DNA of 64,000 bases from Auanema rhodensis (taxonomy: Eukaryota; Nematoda; Chromadorea; Rhabditida; Rhabditidae), in contig OZ059894.1 of NCBI GenBank assembly GCA_964057225.1, positions 9,434,131-9,498,130 of the forward strand, given 5' to 3'. The first letter of the stretch is position 1; every line of letters begins with the position of its first letter. The position numbers and the translations under genes were made by a program. Positions 12,006 through 23,597 of this stretch are shown one piece after another. Under the pieces are notes generated by a model that was not told where the DNA came from, did not search any database, and saw only the letters and a program-made list of their open reading frames with translations.

Positions 12006-13529
12006 TTCACCTGAATTATATTTGTTTTTAACTATTTCATTTCTTAATAAATATTCCCAATATTAAAAAAATTGTAAATAAAACAAAAGAAGTTGACAAA
12101 AGAAAAAACAAATTCTGATCTAATGTTTGAATCTTCTTGTGTACCTAGGCGTAAGTCTAGCAAAACACGAAACAAGTTTTTTTAAATCCACAAATTAACT
12201 TTTCCGTCTGTCCGTTCGTTCGTTCCATTCAAATTTTATTTTTATTTTCTAATGTTATGGACAACACAAGCTTGTTGTTTGTTTTTAATATCTAGATAGT
12301 ACCAGTAAATTTCAGATTTTATTGAAAAGAAAATGAACAGATGATTTCATACAGAAATAACAATTTTATTTCAAAAATATAAATAAATTTATGAACTTTG
12401 TTGTAAAAGAACAAAGAAATTTGGTAATTTTCGAATAGAATTCATTAACATCTGGACAGATAACATAACAGTTCGTTCTCAGTTCATCGTGAATGGTTGT
12501 AAAATTGGTTGTAACTTTTCTTGTACAACGTGTTACATGACTAATTTGTCAGATCACAAAGATTAATTTCAAGTTTTTCATTTAACCAAGTTTGTTTTTG
12601 ATCAAAATTGTTTTTAAAAAACTTTTTATGTATCTATGACGTCCGAAAGTATGGCACAGCTAATTGAACTAAATATCGTTTCGAATAATTGGTCTATAGA
12701 ATCAATCGGGCAAACACGCAAGTTATGCCATGATCAAGTAAAGTTCAGTTCAGTTCATAGAACAGATGGTAAATAACTAGAAATATTGAAACAAAACTAT
12801 GAGGAAGGATAATCACTTCACAGCAGAGGAATAACCTGCTGTGTAAGTAAGCTACTTTCCTATGCGTTTAATACGTTAACTATACAAAAGCACTGGATGT
12901 CCATTAACAGTGAAGCACAGAAGATTCGAACTCATGATTCTTAACAATGATTTCTTGAAATCCTATCAATAAACTAAAATTTTCAGAAGAGTATTACTAA
13001 AGATTAAGAAAAGAATTACATATCATCACCAGTACTAGAAAGAAAGAAAATACCTCTGTGATAAACTTGTAAAGTTATGTCATCACAATAATCTTCACTG
13101 GTTATCTGATCATAGTTAGTGTATGATACTAATGTTATTACTATTTCATTGGTTTCAAACTAGTAACGAGTTTGTATACCAGGAACTAACACGTTGTGAA
13201 AGAAATCTAAACATAAACATTATTTTTGTGTTTAAACTATCTAATATGTAACAGGAATATATATTTTCAAATCAATTTAAGTTCAATTTAAGTTTATTAT
13301 CAGCATTTTGGTTGAAAAGGATTTTTTTTTTAAATTCATAAGTACATTGGACTAATTATGGGCGGAGATTTTAAAATTCTGGTAATAACATAGTCTGGTA
13401 TGAAAAAATGCTTAGGCTATATGCTGTCATTTGAATTCAAATAATTAATTCTCTGAAAAATTATTATCAATCTTATCGTTTTATTTTAATTTTAAAATTT
13501 TCATTGTTCACAGGTTAATAAACTACAAA
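12006..13529. other. Intergenic region between cystatin genes
   Basis: AT-rich spacer of 1.5 kb with no supported exon. A B-box-like GTTCGAATC on the minus strand near 12930 lacks an A box and a cloverleaf. Confidence 0.6.
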
Positions 13530-14788
13530 ATGAAATTATTTATACAATTTATGGTCTTAATCAATTTCATGATAAATGTGAATGCTGATTGGCCTATTAC
13601 AAGTTTTGGTAGCCCATCACGTATGAATATCTCAAATCCTTTAATTATGGTAAAGCAATAAGATTCATATTACAGCATATTTGTAGAAATATTTAAAGAA
13701 AATAGCATGGAAAGCAGCAATGAAAGTGAATCAAGAAGATCAAAATAATACTTACAGCTTGATACCTTTCAAAGTAAGTTTGACTCTATTTCCTCAGAAT
13801 ATTTATTGATTAAAGAGTTGAAGCTTGATATTCCCGTAACAGTTGGAAAGAGAAATAGAAATGAATAATCATTATGATGAGATCATAGGAATTGCTTGAG
13901 TTGAATATTTGGAATCTTATTGGTTAGTGTCATCTGATCAACGAGAGAAGAGTGTGAATCTCCAGATGGCATCATGATGCTGTTCGCCAATTTAGAGTTT
14001 TGTGTCACTGGGGGGACAACTGTAGTAGCAGTAATATCGTGATTCTTGATGATCAGGATGATAGTAGCTCCACCCAACATACCAGCCCATAGTACCCAGA
14101 AAAGCACAATTGCTCCATACCTGAATTGAGGGTAAAAATGTGATTAAAGCTTCTGAATCTACTCACCTAATTATAAATCCTGTTCCTTTGCTACGAATTT
14201 CTGTTAGCTCAGTCTGGGAATATCCAACATCGAAATGAATTCTCTCTTTATAATCCATGACAAGAGGTCTAAGGGTAAAGAAGATGAAACTAAAAAGAAA
14301 TAGAAAACGTCTTCTTTAAATATTTCTTGATAAGGCCCACTAATTTCTCCGTTTTAATCAGACCAATGTTCATACAGATCACTATTGTACTTCCAAAATT
14401 CAATATTTACTGAAATAAAACGAACAGTTAGATCATTCAGAATTATCATTTTCTTGCAGGTACTCGATGCGTATTTTCAAGTAATTGCTGGTTCTCTGAT
14501 TAAGCTTCAGGTCTTATATGGGAAATCAAACTGTTTGAAAACAGTATGGCTGTTTACGATCACATTCTTCATAATAAATAAATTTCAGGAAGTTGATACT
14601 CTAGAAAGGTTATTCCTCTGCTCCCCAAACATTGAAACAGATCGTCAAGTCGGTATAATATTATCCGTTTGCAGCTAGACATTTTTTTATAGATTTACAA
14701 TGTGACAGCAATCGAGCAAACTTGGAACAACTTTCAATCGATAAGAGTCTTCAAAATCCGAGACGTATCCATTTCTGAAATATTATAA
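13530..14788 (+). CDS. Divergent secreted cystatin, copy 3
   Basis: Five exons, 13530-13649, 13699-13773, 14460-14543, 14589-14648 and 14693-14788, give 144 aa. Exons 3 and 5 have exactly the lengths of those of copy 1 (84 and 96 nt), and intron positions match, so the two are paralogues. The signal peptide MKLFIQFMVLINFMINVNA is followed by DWPITSFG, where copy 1 has GGW. The first hairpin is QVIAG. The second hairpin reads QTW instead of PW. Loss of the N-terminal glycine pair and the PW proline suggests weakened or altered inhibition. The donor after exon 4 (CAA/GTCGGT) is weak, so that border is less certain. Intron 2 holds the second copy of the nested SLC3A-like gene. Confidence 0.82.
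13883..14258 (-). CDS. Nested SLC3A (4F2hc) N-terminus-like membrane peptide, copy 2
   Basis: It has the same two-exon structure as copy 1 (14258-14167 and 14120-13883), the same exon lengths (92 and 238 nt) and the same intron length. Exon 2 is identical to copy 1 by eye over its full length. Exon 1 differs in a cluster near the start: MDYKERIHFDV here against [11 protein letters not shown] in copy 1. The transmembrane segment and the Ser/Thr-rich tail are unchanged. It is antisense inside intron 2 of cystatin copy 3. The open frame and splice sites are intact, which argues for a functional gene or a very recent copy. Confidence 0.72.
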
Positions 14789-15440
14789 ACTAAAAAAGAA
14801 ATCTAATGTTTTGTTTTGTGAATATTCTGTTTTATCATAAGACTAGCGGAATAAATGATTAAATATAAAATTATTAATCTTTTTCATCATTTTCTATGAT
14901 AATAGAATATTATATAAGTTTTTGTTTTATAAATATTCATATCTCCTAGCAGGTTCACACTTATCGTAAGTACAAAAGATGTGCTGAAGAGAATTAAAAA
15001 TGAACCTTATTCTTCACTCATCATTCATCAATTTTATACAAAATATGAATAATTTAGCTTTTATCGATTTCCCTTATATGATTATTAAATTTAATACCAA
15101 TTCAGAACATATTCTTTTTTATTTTAAATCATTTTTAACACAAAAATAATGAACTTTAAGAACGTGCCATTAAAAATGTAGTACGTAATGTGCATAGGCT
15201 GAATAAAATATTTTAAGTTGCATCTGATGCTGACGTCAATGACCGTATTTTCAAATCGTTTTTATGTAAAATACATTTTTACTGTTTTTCATATTGTCGT
15301 AAGCTGGAATAGTTCTTTCTTATCTTTTTTATGGGAAAACATTCAAGCCTTTAAAGGTTTTTTTTCGGAGTCTGACGTCTTTTTGTGGAATTGCCCTTGT
15401 TTCACATTATGAATATTATTTTATGTTTTGCAGGTAGATC

Positions 15441-16822
15441 ATGTTGAGAAAATTAGTAGCTTCTAGTCATAAATGTTTGAGTAACCGTCTTTTTTCTGCA
15501 GCAGCTCCTGCTTCTTCCGGACAAATTGATAAAGAAGTAAGTATATAACTAATGATAAATCTTTAAATATTCTGGACTTGTTGATATGTTTTTATTATAT
15601 TTGTCTCAGGCTCTGATGAAACTTAGAAAAAAAACAGGATATAGTTTCATCAACTGTAGAAAAGCACTTCTTGAATTTGGTCCCAATCGAATGGATGAAG
15701 CTGAAAAATGGCTTAGAGAGTTAGCTCAAAAGGAGGGATGGGCCAAAGCTGTAAAGTAAATTTGATTTAATATTAAAATAAAACTGTATTTCGTACTTCT
15801 AGATTAAGTGCTCGTGAAACAACACAAGGATTAATGGGAGTTGCTGCTTCTGGCTCAACTGCCGCTCTGCTCGAGTTAAGCTGTGAAACGGATTTTGTTG
15901 CCCGTGGTGATAATTTTAAAGCTCTGGTTGTTTTTATAATTGTTTTTGAGAGTTCATGCTAATGATTTACAGCTTGAACAACTTACGACTGTTGCTCTGA
16001 AATCCACAGCACAATCTTCGTTGAAAAAAGATGCTTCAAAAATTACTCAAGTAAACTTCGGTATTTTCTTTGAAGTTATGAGAAAAACTGATTTGTTTGA
16101 CAGATTTGAAGGAATTGAAAACAAATGAGAACAAAACATTGGAGGAAGTTGTTGCTCTATCTGTTGGAAAATTAGGTGAAAATATTACCGTGAAAAAGGC
16201 TCTCATTCTTGTTGCTCCTGAAGGATCAACATTATATTGCTCTTCCCATCCTAAGGGTTAGATTTTTGTTAAATTTCTTTATTTATTTTTTTCTTCAGAT
16301 GGAACAGATGATGTTAATATGGGACGATTTGTTTCAGTTGTTGCATTGAAGAGAGCAGAGAAAGAAGTTTGTACTTTTCCGAAATTTTTGAATATTTTTC
16401 ATTGAAGGGGCTATTCCCGACTGAAAAACTAGCTAATCAAGTATGCCAACATATCATCGGAATGCGTTCAGAATCAGTCGGTGAACCACCAAAGGCTGTT
16501 GCCAAGGTTTTTTCTTAATCGATGCAGATTAAGCTGTTATATCTTACTTGATTATAGGGGGATGTCAGCTCTAAAAAAGAGGAAAATGGAGATAAAGATG
16601 AATTAAACGATTTCTTCCAAGGACAAGTATATCTCACATTTAAATAAATTTAAATACGAAAATTGTTTTTAGACAACGACTATCAATGATGATGAAACAT
16701 CTCTTCTTCGTCAAGCTTTCATGCTTAATCCTTCTCAAACTGTTCACGAGTACTTAAACGGTCATGAAGCTAAAGTTCTTGATTTTGTTAGATGCCAACT
16801 TGGAGGTGAACGTGATGATTAA
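15441..16822 (+). CDS. tsfm-1: Mitochondrial elongation factor Ts
   Basis: This is the nucleotide exchange factor for mitochondrial EF-Tu. The start [20 protein letters not shown] is a basic, Ser-rich mitochondrial presequence. An acceptor TTTGCAG seven bases before the ATG suggests trans-splicing. The N-terminal UBA-like domain has [18 protein letters not shown], the EF-Ts signature form of KLRxxTGAGxxxCKKAL, followed by [13 protein letters not shown]. The core shows the second signature [15 protein letters not shown], and then [12 protein letters not shown]. The C-terminal part has [12 protein letters not shown] and ends GGERDD with stop TAA. Nine exons are separated by short introns. Gene identity is by homology to the C. 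elegans gene. Confidence 0.95.
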
Positions 16823-19475
16823 AGTTTAATAGTTTTTATAGATTAGTTATATTTGTTAGTTGTTATGCAATTGTTAAACTTTTAAGTTGACATAAATGAA
16901 TTTTTAAAAAAGCAAATGTTTTAGTTGTTGTATGCTAGATATACATCTTTAAGGCTTGAGAAAGTTCACAAGATGATGGAGTTTCAAAATTAATTAAGCT
17001 TTTAAGTTTTAGTACTACATAAGCTGGAAGAATACTTCACCTTTGATTTATTTAAGTTGGAGCGTTCACGAAAAAGGGAGAGAACCCGAAGATTTAGTAA
17101 TGTTGTCGGCGGCCAAATGTCTCATATCGATTCCTCCATCTCTCACTCCTCCCCTTTCTGTCTCCAATCTTTTATGGCTTCAGAAGCTTTTCCATTCACA
17201 TTTTAACAGTTAACTATTTTTTTTCCATTATAAATGTTGTTCATTCAGTAATTGTGTATGAGAAAAATCAAAATTTCACTGAGATCTTTTTAAATATTAA
17301 ATATATTTCTATTCTAGAGATTCTAATTTCATTGTCATTTTTCTGAAAACAAGGTATTTTACCAAAGGTTTATGAAGATTAATATTTGGCAGACAATAAA
17401 CATCCAAAAGCTTCTTATCTAAATCTAGCAACGAGAACTTTTCATTATCATTTTTTCTGATTTTCCCTTTTCAGAGAAGAATAGTCTCTGAAAGATTAAA
17501 CCTCAGAGAGATGTAGGGAGGAAGGAGGGGAGAGAGGGTACAAGAGATGTTGATGAAGGAAAAGGTGAAGAGTGACAGGGAAACAAAGGGAATAAAACCT
17601 CTGAAAGAATGCTTCGCTGCAGCAACTGCTTGTCAGTTATTTTCCCAGTGTCGCTTAAAGTTTTTCCTCTCTCCGCATGCTCGATATATGCTTACTTCTG
17701 AGATACCTTCTCGTTTTTCCTGTTTGTATTCCCAGAACACGTAGAGCTAGAGCGTTGGCGTCTTCTTGCAATTTGCAATCTATATATTTCAAAATAAACC
17801 TGTTAAAGAAGTCAATTCCATTTTGAAGAACTCTCATGCATGTTCATCAAGTTGCTCAGAACTGATTTGAAAGGTAAACTTCGTGTTGTCGTCGGCTGTT
17901 CTTATCTTTGATGAAAGCCTCAATGATCAGTTTACTATCTTGAGATAATATGATTCATCAAACGGATTAAGTTTACAAATAGTGAAATTCAGTCGTACGT
18001 GAATGACGTCGATGACGTGGATAACATTACCACGTGAACTCATTTATTGAGCAGACAGGGCAAAGAGCGGTTGTATGTCATAAGCGTATATCTTACAAAG
18101 CATACTCTATCTGTTTTTCTCGCGAAATTCGGCACCCACCCCCGCTAGCTTTTAATTGTTTTTAGTTGTACTATATATAAGCTTACATTCATAATTTTTA
18201 TTTTCTGTCTATCTTCATTCATCGTTATCGTCGAGTTCGTTTCCTTGATCAAAGAATCTATGTGTCTTTTTTCTTTCATCTCCCCTGGTATATGTAAATA
18301 TAATTGAAAATATATTAAAGTTAAAGCATAATCTATATACTATGTAAATCTATCCATTTATATTTTTCACTTCCGGGTTGTCAGAATCTTATTGTTGTAT
18401 ATGTCAATTAGAATTTGCTATTCCTTTTTCATTTTCATTAACTTTTTTTCTTATTTAATCGTATAATGTTCATATTTGTTCTCTAACCTAACCGAATTTC
18501 TAAACATTGATATAATCTTCTGAAGGTGAAGCTTTGTGCTTTTGCTCTACCACCGGTATGCATCAAGTGTGTTTCTGTGTTTTCTATCAGTGTGTGTGTG
18601 TGTGTGTGTGAGTGTGTGTGTGTGTGTTACCTGATCTCAACGTTACTCTCAAGATTCTGAATTTGAGCCATAAAACATTTCTTTTTCTGGCTCAAGCTTA
18701 CTGCTGGTTCTGCATATTTTGTATAGAGGATGTGGACAAATCTATTTTTTTTATGTTTTTAAGATAAATTGCAAAACAATTAACAAGAAATGTATATATC
18801 TTATTCTGATTTCACTCTAAGTAAAGTTCAAGGTGACTTAAGCGATATTACAAAGTTTCTGGCAAAGTAGGAGAAATGCACAATTCGAAATAACAAGCTG
18901 AAACGAAAGATTATGGACTGCAGATGAATAACATCTCAGTGGCATATAGGCTTGCCTACGTATGTATGTCCTCCCACATAGCTATTATTCCGTTTTTTCA
19001 CATGTCATTTAGCAATCTCAAACTTATTTTAAACTTTTTTTCTTAATATAGTATGTATGAGCAGGTTTTGTGCATTTAGGGAGCATGATGAAGGATTGAA
19101 GGGCAAGGGCTAAGACTAGAACGAGAGAAAGAGAGGAAGGGAGGAGCGGAGAAGCGGATGAGGGAAAGAGTTTTGAACAGTTAGTTGGCTGAGTCTCCCC
19201 TAATACTGAGTGCTTTGTGAACACGTTATTCAACAACGTATCAGCATGAGGAATCCTCAAATTGAGTTTCACTTATCGCTCAAACACCACACCGTGTTGA
19301 GGTCTAGAAGGAAATTCAGAATACTTCTTGCAAACTTCTCATTATTGACGGTCCGATTATTTTATTTTTGGTTTTAGTTTCAATATTGCTATTGAATTTT
19401 CAATTTTTCTTCATATATCTCTTATGTAAACTGTCCTTATCTTTCATAATTTTTACTATTTTTAATTATTTTCAG
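16823..19475. other. Intergenic region; low-complexity and motif cluster
   Basis: No exon I can support. It holds an ACGTGA/CACGTG cluster at about 17995-18037 and a TG microsatellite at 18591-18627. Open frames at 17547-17744 and 19024-19272 have no motif or splice support. Upstream exons of the candidate gene at 19476 may be hidden here. Confidence 0.5.
18591..18627. repeat. (TG)n microsatellite
   Basis: About 18 TG units with a single AG interruption, read directly. Confidence 0.95.
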
Positions 19476-20073
19476 AGGTCTTCATGATCGTGAACGTCTG
19501 TGCATCCAGCCGGAATTCTCGAGAAAATGTGAGTTTTCTTAATTTATAACATAATAAATATTGAATAGAAGTTTAATTAAAATATGTTCAATCATTTCAA
19601 TCATTTAATTTTCTAAAATTCTTTCTATCTTTTCGTTCTCGCTAACGAAAAAAAAGAAAGAAATGAAGATGTTCTGCTCTCATGATGCACCAACCTATTA
19701 TTATCAAGTTAATATATATTATTTTGTATTTAATCATTTATAAATATAATATAAAACATTAAAAAATATAGAAAGTTCTTATTCTTATAATGAAATTCAT
19801 ACTTTTTTTTCAGTTTTGTCAAGTGTACTACTATCTGGATGAAGAACAAAGTACATCAACATCAGATAGAAAAAAGACTTCTGATATTAAAGTGGAAAAA
19901 AGTGAAAACAATGAAATCAAAAAATTACAAAAAAATATTCATAAAGTATGTTTCATCGTTGTCATAGATTATTAAGAAACTTGAATATCTGATTATAGAT
20001 CGACACCGATAAACCGTCATTTTTAAAGAAATTGTTTGTCAAAATGACATCCATGCGACGTGTGCTCATCTAG
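19476..20073 (+). CDS. Candidate small multi-exon gene, 3' part, unknown
   Basis: Three segments join with acceptor and donor consensus and keep an open frame. These are 19476-19528 (acceptor TTTTCAG, donor GTGAGT), 19814-19945 (acceptor TTTTTTCAG, donor GTATGT) and 19999-20073 (acceptor TTATAG, stop TAG). The joined protein reads GLHDRERLCIQPEFSRK, then FCQVYYYLDEEQ, a Lys/Ser/Glu-rich linker, and a basic end MTSMRRVLI. No ATG is in frame in the first segment, so at least one upstream exon is missing. I do not recognise the family. It could be chance, though three consistent junctions in a row make a real gene moderately likely. Confidence 0.35.
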
Positions 20074-20434
20074 TTAAATATTATTTCAGCTCTAACAAAA
20101 ACTTTTTTTTATGAATATAAAACTTGAAGCTTTTTTTTATCATCAGAGCTGTGATTTCTAACAAATTGCCCACAAGAATCCCCCTTCTCTCTCTCCCTTT
20201 ATCTCGTTTTTCTTTCTTCTCTCGTCCTCTCTTTCTAATAACCAACATCATTTTTAAGATTGTACATTGTATTATTTACTGCACTTTTTTCAATTTTTGT
20301 ACATTTCTCTGTAACTTTGTAATCATATACCCACTGGTTTTGGAAAATTCTCAAAAAATAGTTCATTGAGTACTTTTATATATATTTTATTGAATTTGTA
20401 CATGATCTCTCCCTACCGTGTGCGTTCGTATGAT

Positions 20435-20436
<2 letters not shown>

Positions 20437-20467
<31 letters not shown>
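20437..20467. repeat. (CT)n microsatellite
   Basis: Uninterrupted CT run, followed by further CTCTCT stretches to about 20540. Confidence 0.95.
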
Positions 20468-20470
<3 letters not shown>

Positions 20471-21225
20471 ACTATTATCAACCTCTCTATCTAAATGCCT
20501 ACATATACATATATCTCTCTCTCTCCCTCTATCTCTCTCCCTGTGTATGTTTAAAGGAAATAAATAAATTTCTTTCACTATATTCTTTTCTTTATTCCAT
20601 TTCAGCTTATGAATATCTTTTTCAGTTAAAGCTTTAATGGCCTAAATGTCGTTTTCTAGCGTGACGTCGCATATGAATGCTAAATTAAGACATTTGATTT
20701 GAACCTTTTTTTTTCATAAAAGGAAGCCATCCATTAGGAAGTTTTCAACGTCACATTTCCTTCATTTTTTGTTAATTCAAAACGATGTTGCAATACTAGT
20801 GAGGGGGATGAATGATAAAATTTATTTAGAAACATGCCTAAAGGAATAATAATCGTTATTCCCGTTTTCCTTATTAGGGAAGAAATATGCTTCTAGAGAT
20901 GTTTCTTCGATGAGTTACCGCTAAACAAGGTTTAGAGATAATGAGTCAGCAACGTAACGAACTTATGAATACGATTGTTAAATGTCTCAGCTATTAAAGT
21001 GAAATCAGCGTACAATAATAAAACATGAAATTAGAGTGCAATTTGATAGATAAATACATGAAATGAGAAAGAAACACCGAATTTACAATGTTTTCCCTCG
21101 GTTTCTTTCGTTTCTTGGAACATTATGACAGATATGGCACAAGCAAGGTGAATATGAAATGATGAACAAGAAGCTGGCAAAGAATGAACAAGTGAATGAT
21201 GGTTTATACAACTTCAACTGTACTG

Positions 21226-21284
21226 CTGCATCGTGCTGCAACTGCTGTTACTGCTGCTTCTGCTGCTGCTGCTGCTGCTGCTGC
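21226..21284. repeat. GCT trinucleotide repeat
   Basis: An imperfect then perfect (GCT)n tract, about seven perfect units near 21258-21282. One frame is open through it (poly-Ala). Confidence 0.9.
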
Positions 21285-23597
21285 ATCTTCTGCCATAGCT
21301 ATAGAACAATACTGTGTGTGAATCGGACAGTCTAGGATGTTTTCCCTTCGTTTACAAACATTTACAAGAAAGAATTATCAAGGGCAGAAAGAAAAAGGAA
21401 GAAAGTTATAGTCTCTTGACCATTTACATAATGTTTTTGATGTTAATAAACATGCTTTTCATAGCATGACTTATTTCAGCTTTTTGTTATTCTCGTCTGT
21501 TGAACCATCTTCTGTTCGTATACAACATCGATGCCTTCTAGTTGTTATTGTTGATGTTGTTTCTCACTGACTGTCTTTGATTTTCCTGTTAAAACTCTGC
21601 ACCCTAGTTCAATGGCTTGATTGTCCTTTTCTTAGTTAGTAGTATTGCTTTTTTGCTTACACAGTGTTTGTCTCTTACTTCTTTAATATACACTCGTCTA
21701 TCTTTCTCTCTCTCTCTTTCTATTCCTCTCTCTTAACCTGTAATCTTCTATCTTTCACTCTCACTACGTTTACCATTCTCTCATCTATTTATGAACCTTT
21801 ACTAACAGTTCAAGAAAGAGCATGATTCAAACAACCCACCGTAACAATAGGTCGATTTGCTAAGAATAACAGTCACTTCACTCTTATATATAAGCTGTTA
21901 ATTTCTCTTAAAACTCATTCATTTACCGTTTTCCATTCAAACTATATTTCATTTTTCTATTTCTTTTTCCCATTTATTCACAGCCAATATTCATGTTTCA
22001 ATCAGTCAGTACACGTAGCATGCACGTGGTTAGCATGTCATTCACGTGTACGTCGACTGTTATTTCATTCATAAAATCTATGATGAACGGTTGTATTTTC
22101 GTTTATTTTTTTATAAAAAATTGTCGTCTCCCCTTCCTTTAGTAATACAGTTTATGAAAAATGTGTTTGAAATTGCCAAGAATAGTGAATGAGCAATATA
22201 GGGCGAGTTCCTCGTTTTTTCTTTCATTTTGTCCTTCACACGGAAAAATAAATAAACCACATCCTTAAACAGACTATTAGACGTCTAAGACATTTTTTTC
22301 CCATGCTTTATCTCTAGTATAAGTAGCATTTAAAACTTTTGAACTTGAGCCTATTATTATTTAGAAATTTTAATGACCTTCTCTTAACATTTGATTCTGC
22401 CAAATAGTTAACAGGTTCCATCTTTGCACCACGGACACTGGTACTAAAGAGATTGTAAACGGGAAGGTAGAAAGTGAGAAAGATTGAGATGCAGCCAAAA
22501 TGCATTTCTACAGACTTGATTGATTTGGTGAATAAGAAGAGATTGAGAGTGAGAGAGAGAGAGAACAAGAGAGAGAGAGAACTAGTAAATACTGCTTAGC
22601 TAATTGCCTATAGGTCAGTTAATAGAATATAAGTTGAAAAAACACTACTTTCTGCCATTTCTTATTCATTTACTTGGTTCACAGTCCATAAAAGCTTCTC
22701 CTCTTCCTTATTCTTCTTCCAGTATTTGAGTTGAACATGTTTTATCTCAGTTTTTCCCACTTTCTGATAATCTATGAATCTTGCAAATGAAGCCTCAAAA
22801 AAGTAGAAAAACACTAGCAAAACATCAATATGCTATTTCATCTTGTAGCAGTTATGACTTGCATTGGGCGATCTCTCAATTAGCGTACTAAGGTCGAACA
22901 TTTACTAAACTTTCAGTTTTCCCCAACAGTTTTTGCACTCGTTTTTCATTTTTTTTATCAACACGAAAACAAGAAATACGATTTTGCGGCTTATATATAG
23001 TGTCTTCGACCTCCCAACACGTAATTAGAATCTAATTTCACACATGTTATACGGAGAAGACTGTGATACACTATTTGGGAATCTGCAATCATAAAGCTTT
23101 TCCCTCAAACCTTAAGAAAAGTATTTTTCTTCTGAAAATACTTTTGACTTTCATATGATTTGCTAAAGATGAATTATGGTTTAATGAATATAATCTCATA
23201 GCATACTTGCACGTGTTCATTAAGCTTAAAGTGCTTGAAGCATGGATTCAACACCTAATTCATAAGAAATTTCTTAGAAAACTTTGATATTTGTTTATGG
23301 CTCTACCTAATTTTCCTGTAAAATATTTAAAAATCTTGTTGCTTTTGTCAAACAGTCTGGTCTGGCTCCTCCTTTTTTGTTGTCGAAAAGCGGAGAATGA
23401 GGCGGAGCGAACAGTAGCAAACTTAGGCCCTATCCGCCTATCCGACTATATACTAAATTCATTTCCATTTCATTCTTAGGTCGTTTATTTAAACGATTTC
23501 TTTAATTTTTAATTTTATTATGCCATCAACAAGCATAACATCTTTGATTTGGACTCATGACGTCTTGAATTTCCGTTCATAATTTGTTTGTTTTCAG

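Larger units (their letters stand above)
20074..23597. other. Intergenic region, microsatellite-rich
   Basis: About 3.5 kb without a supported gene. It contains a (CT)n run at 20437-20467, a GCT-rich tract near 21226-21284, GA-rich stretches near 22551-22580 and CACGTG motifs at 22011-22055 and 23209-23216. A short open frame of 41 codons (21196-21321) reads through the GCT tract as poly-Ala; it has no other support. Confidence 0.55.

Noticed and set aside
12900-12960. B-box-like GTTCGAATC on the minus strand
   Set aside because: No A box upstream and no cloverleaf.
21196-21321. 41-codon frame with a poly-Ala run
   Set aside because: Driven by the GCT repeat; no signal peptide, TATA box or homologue.
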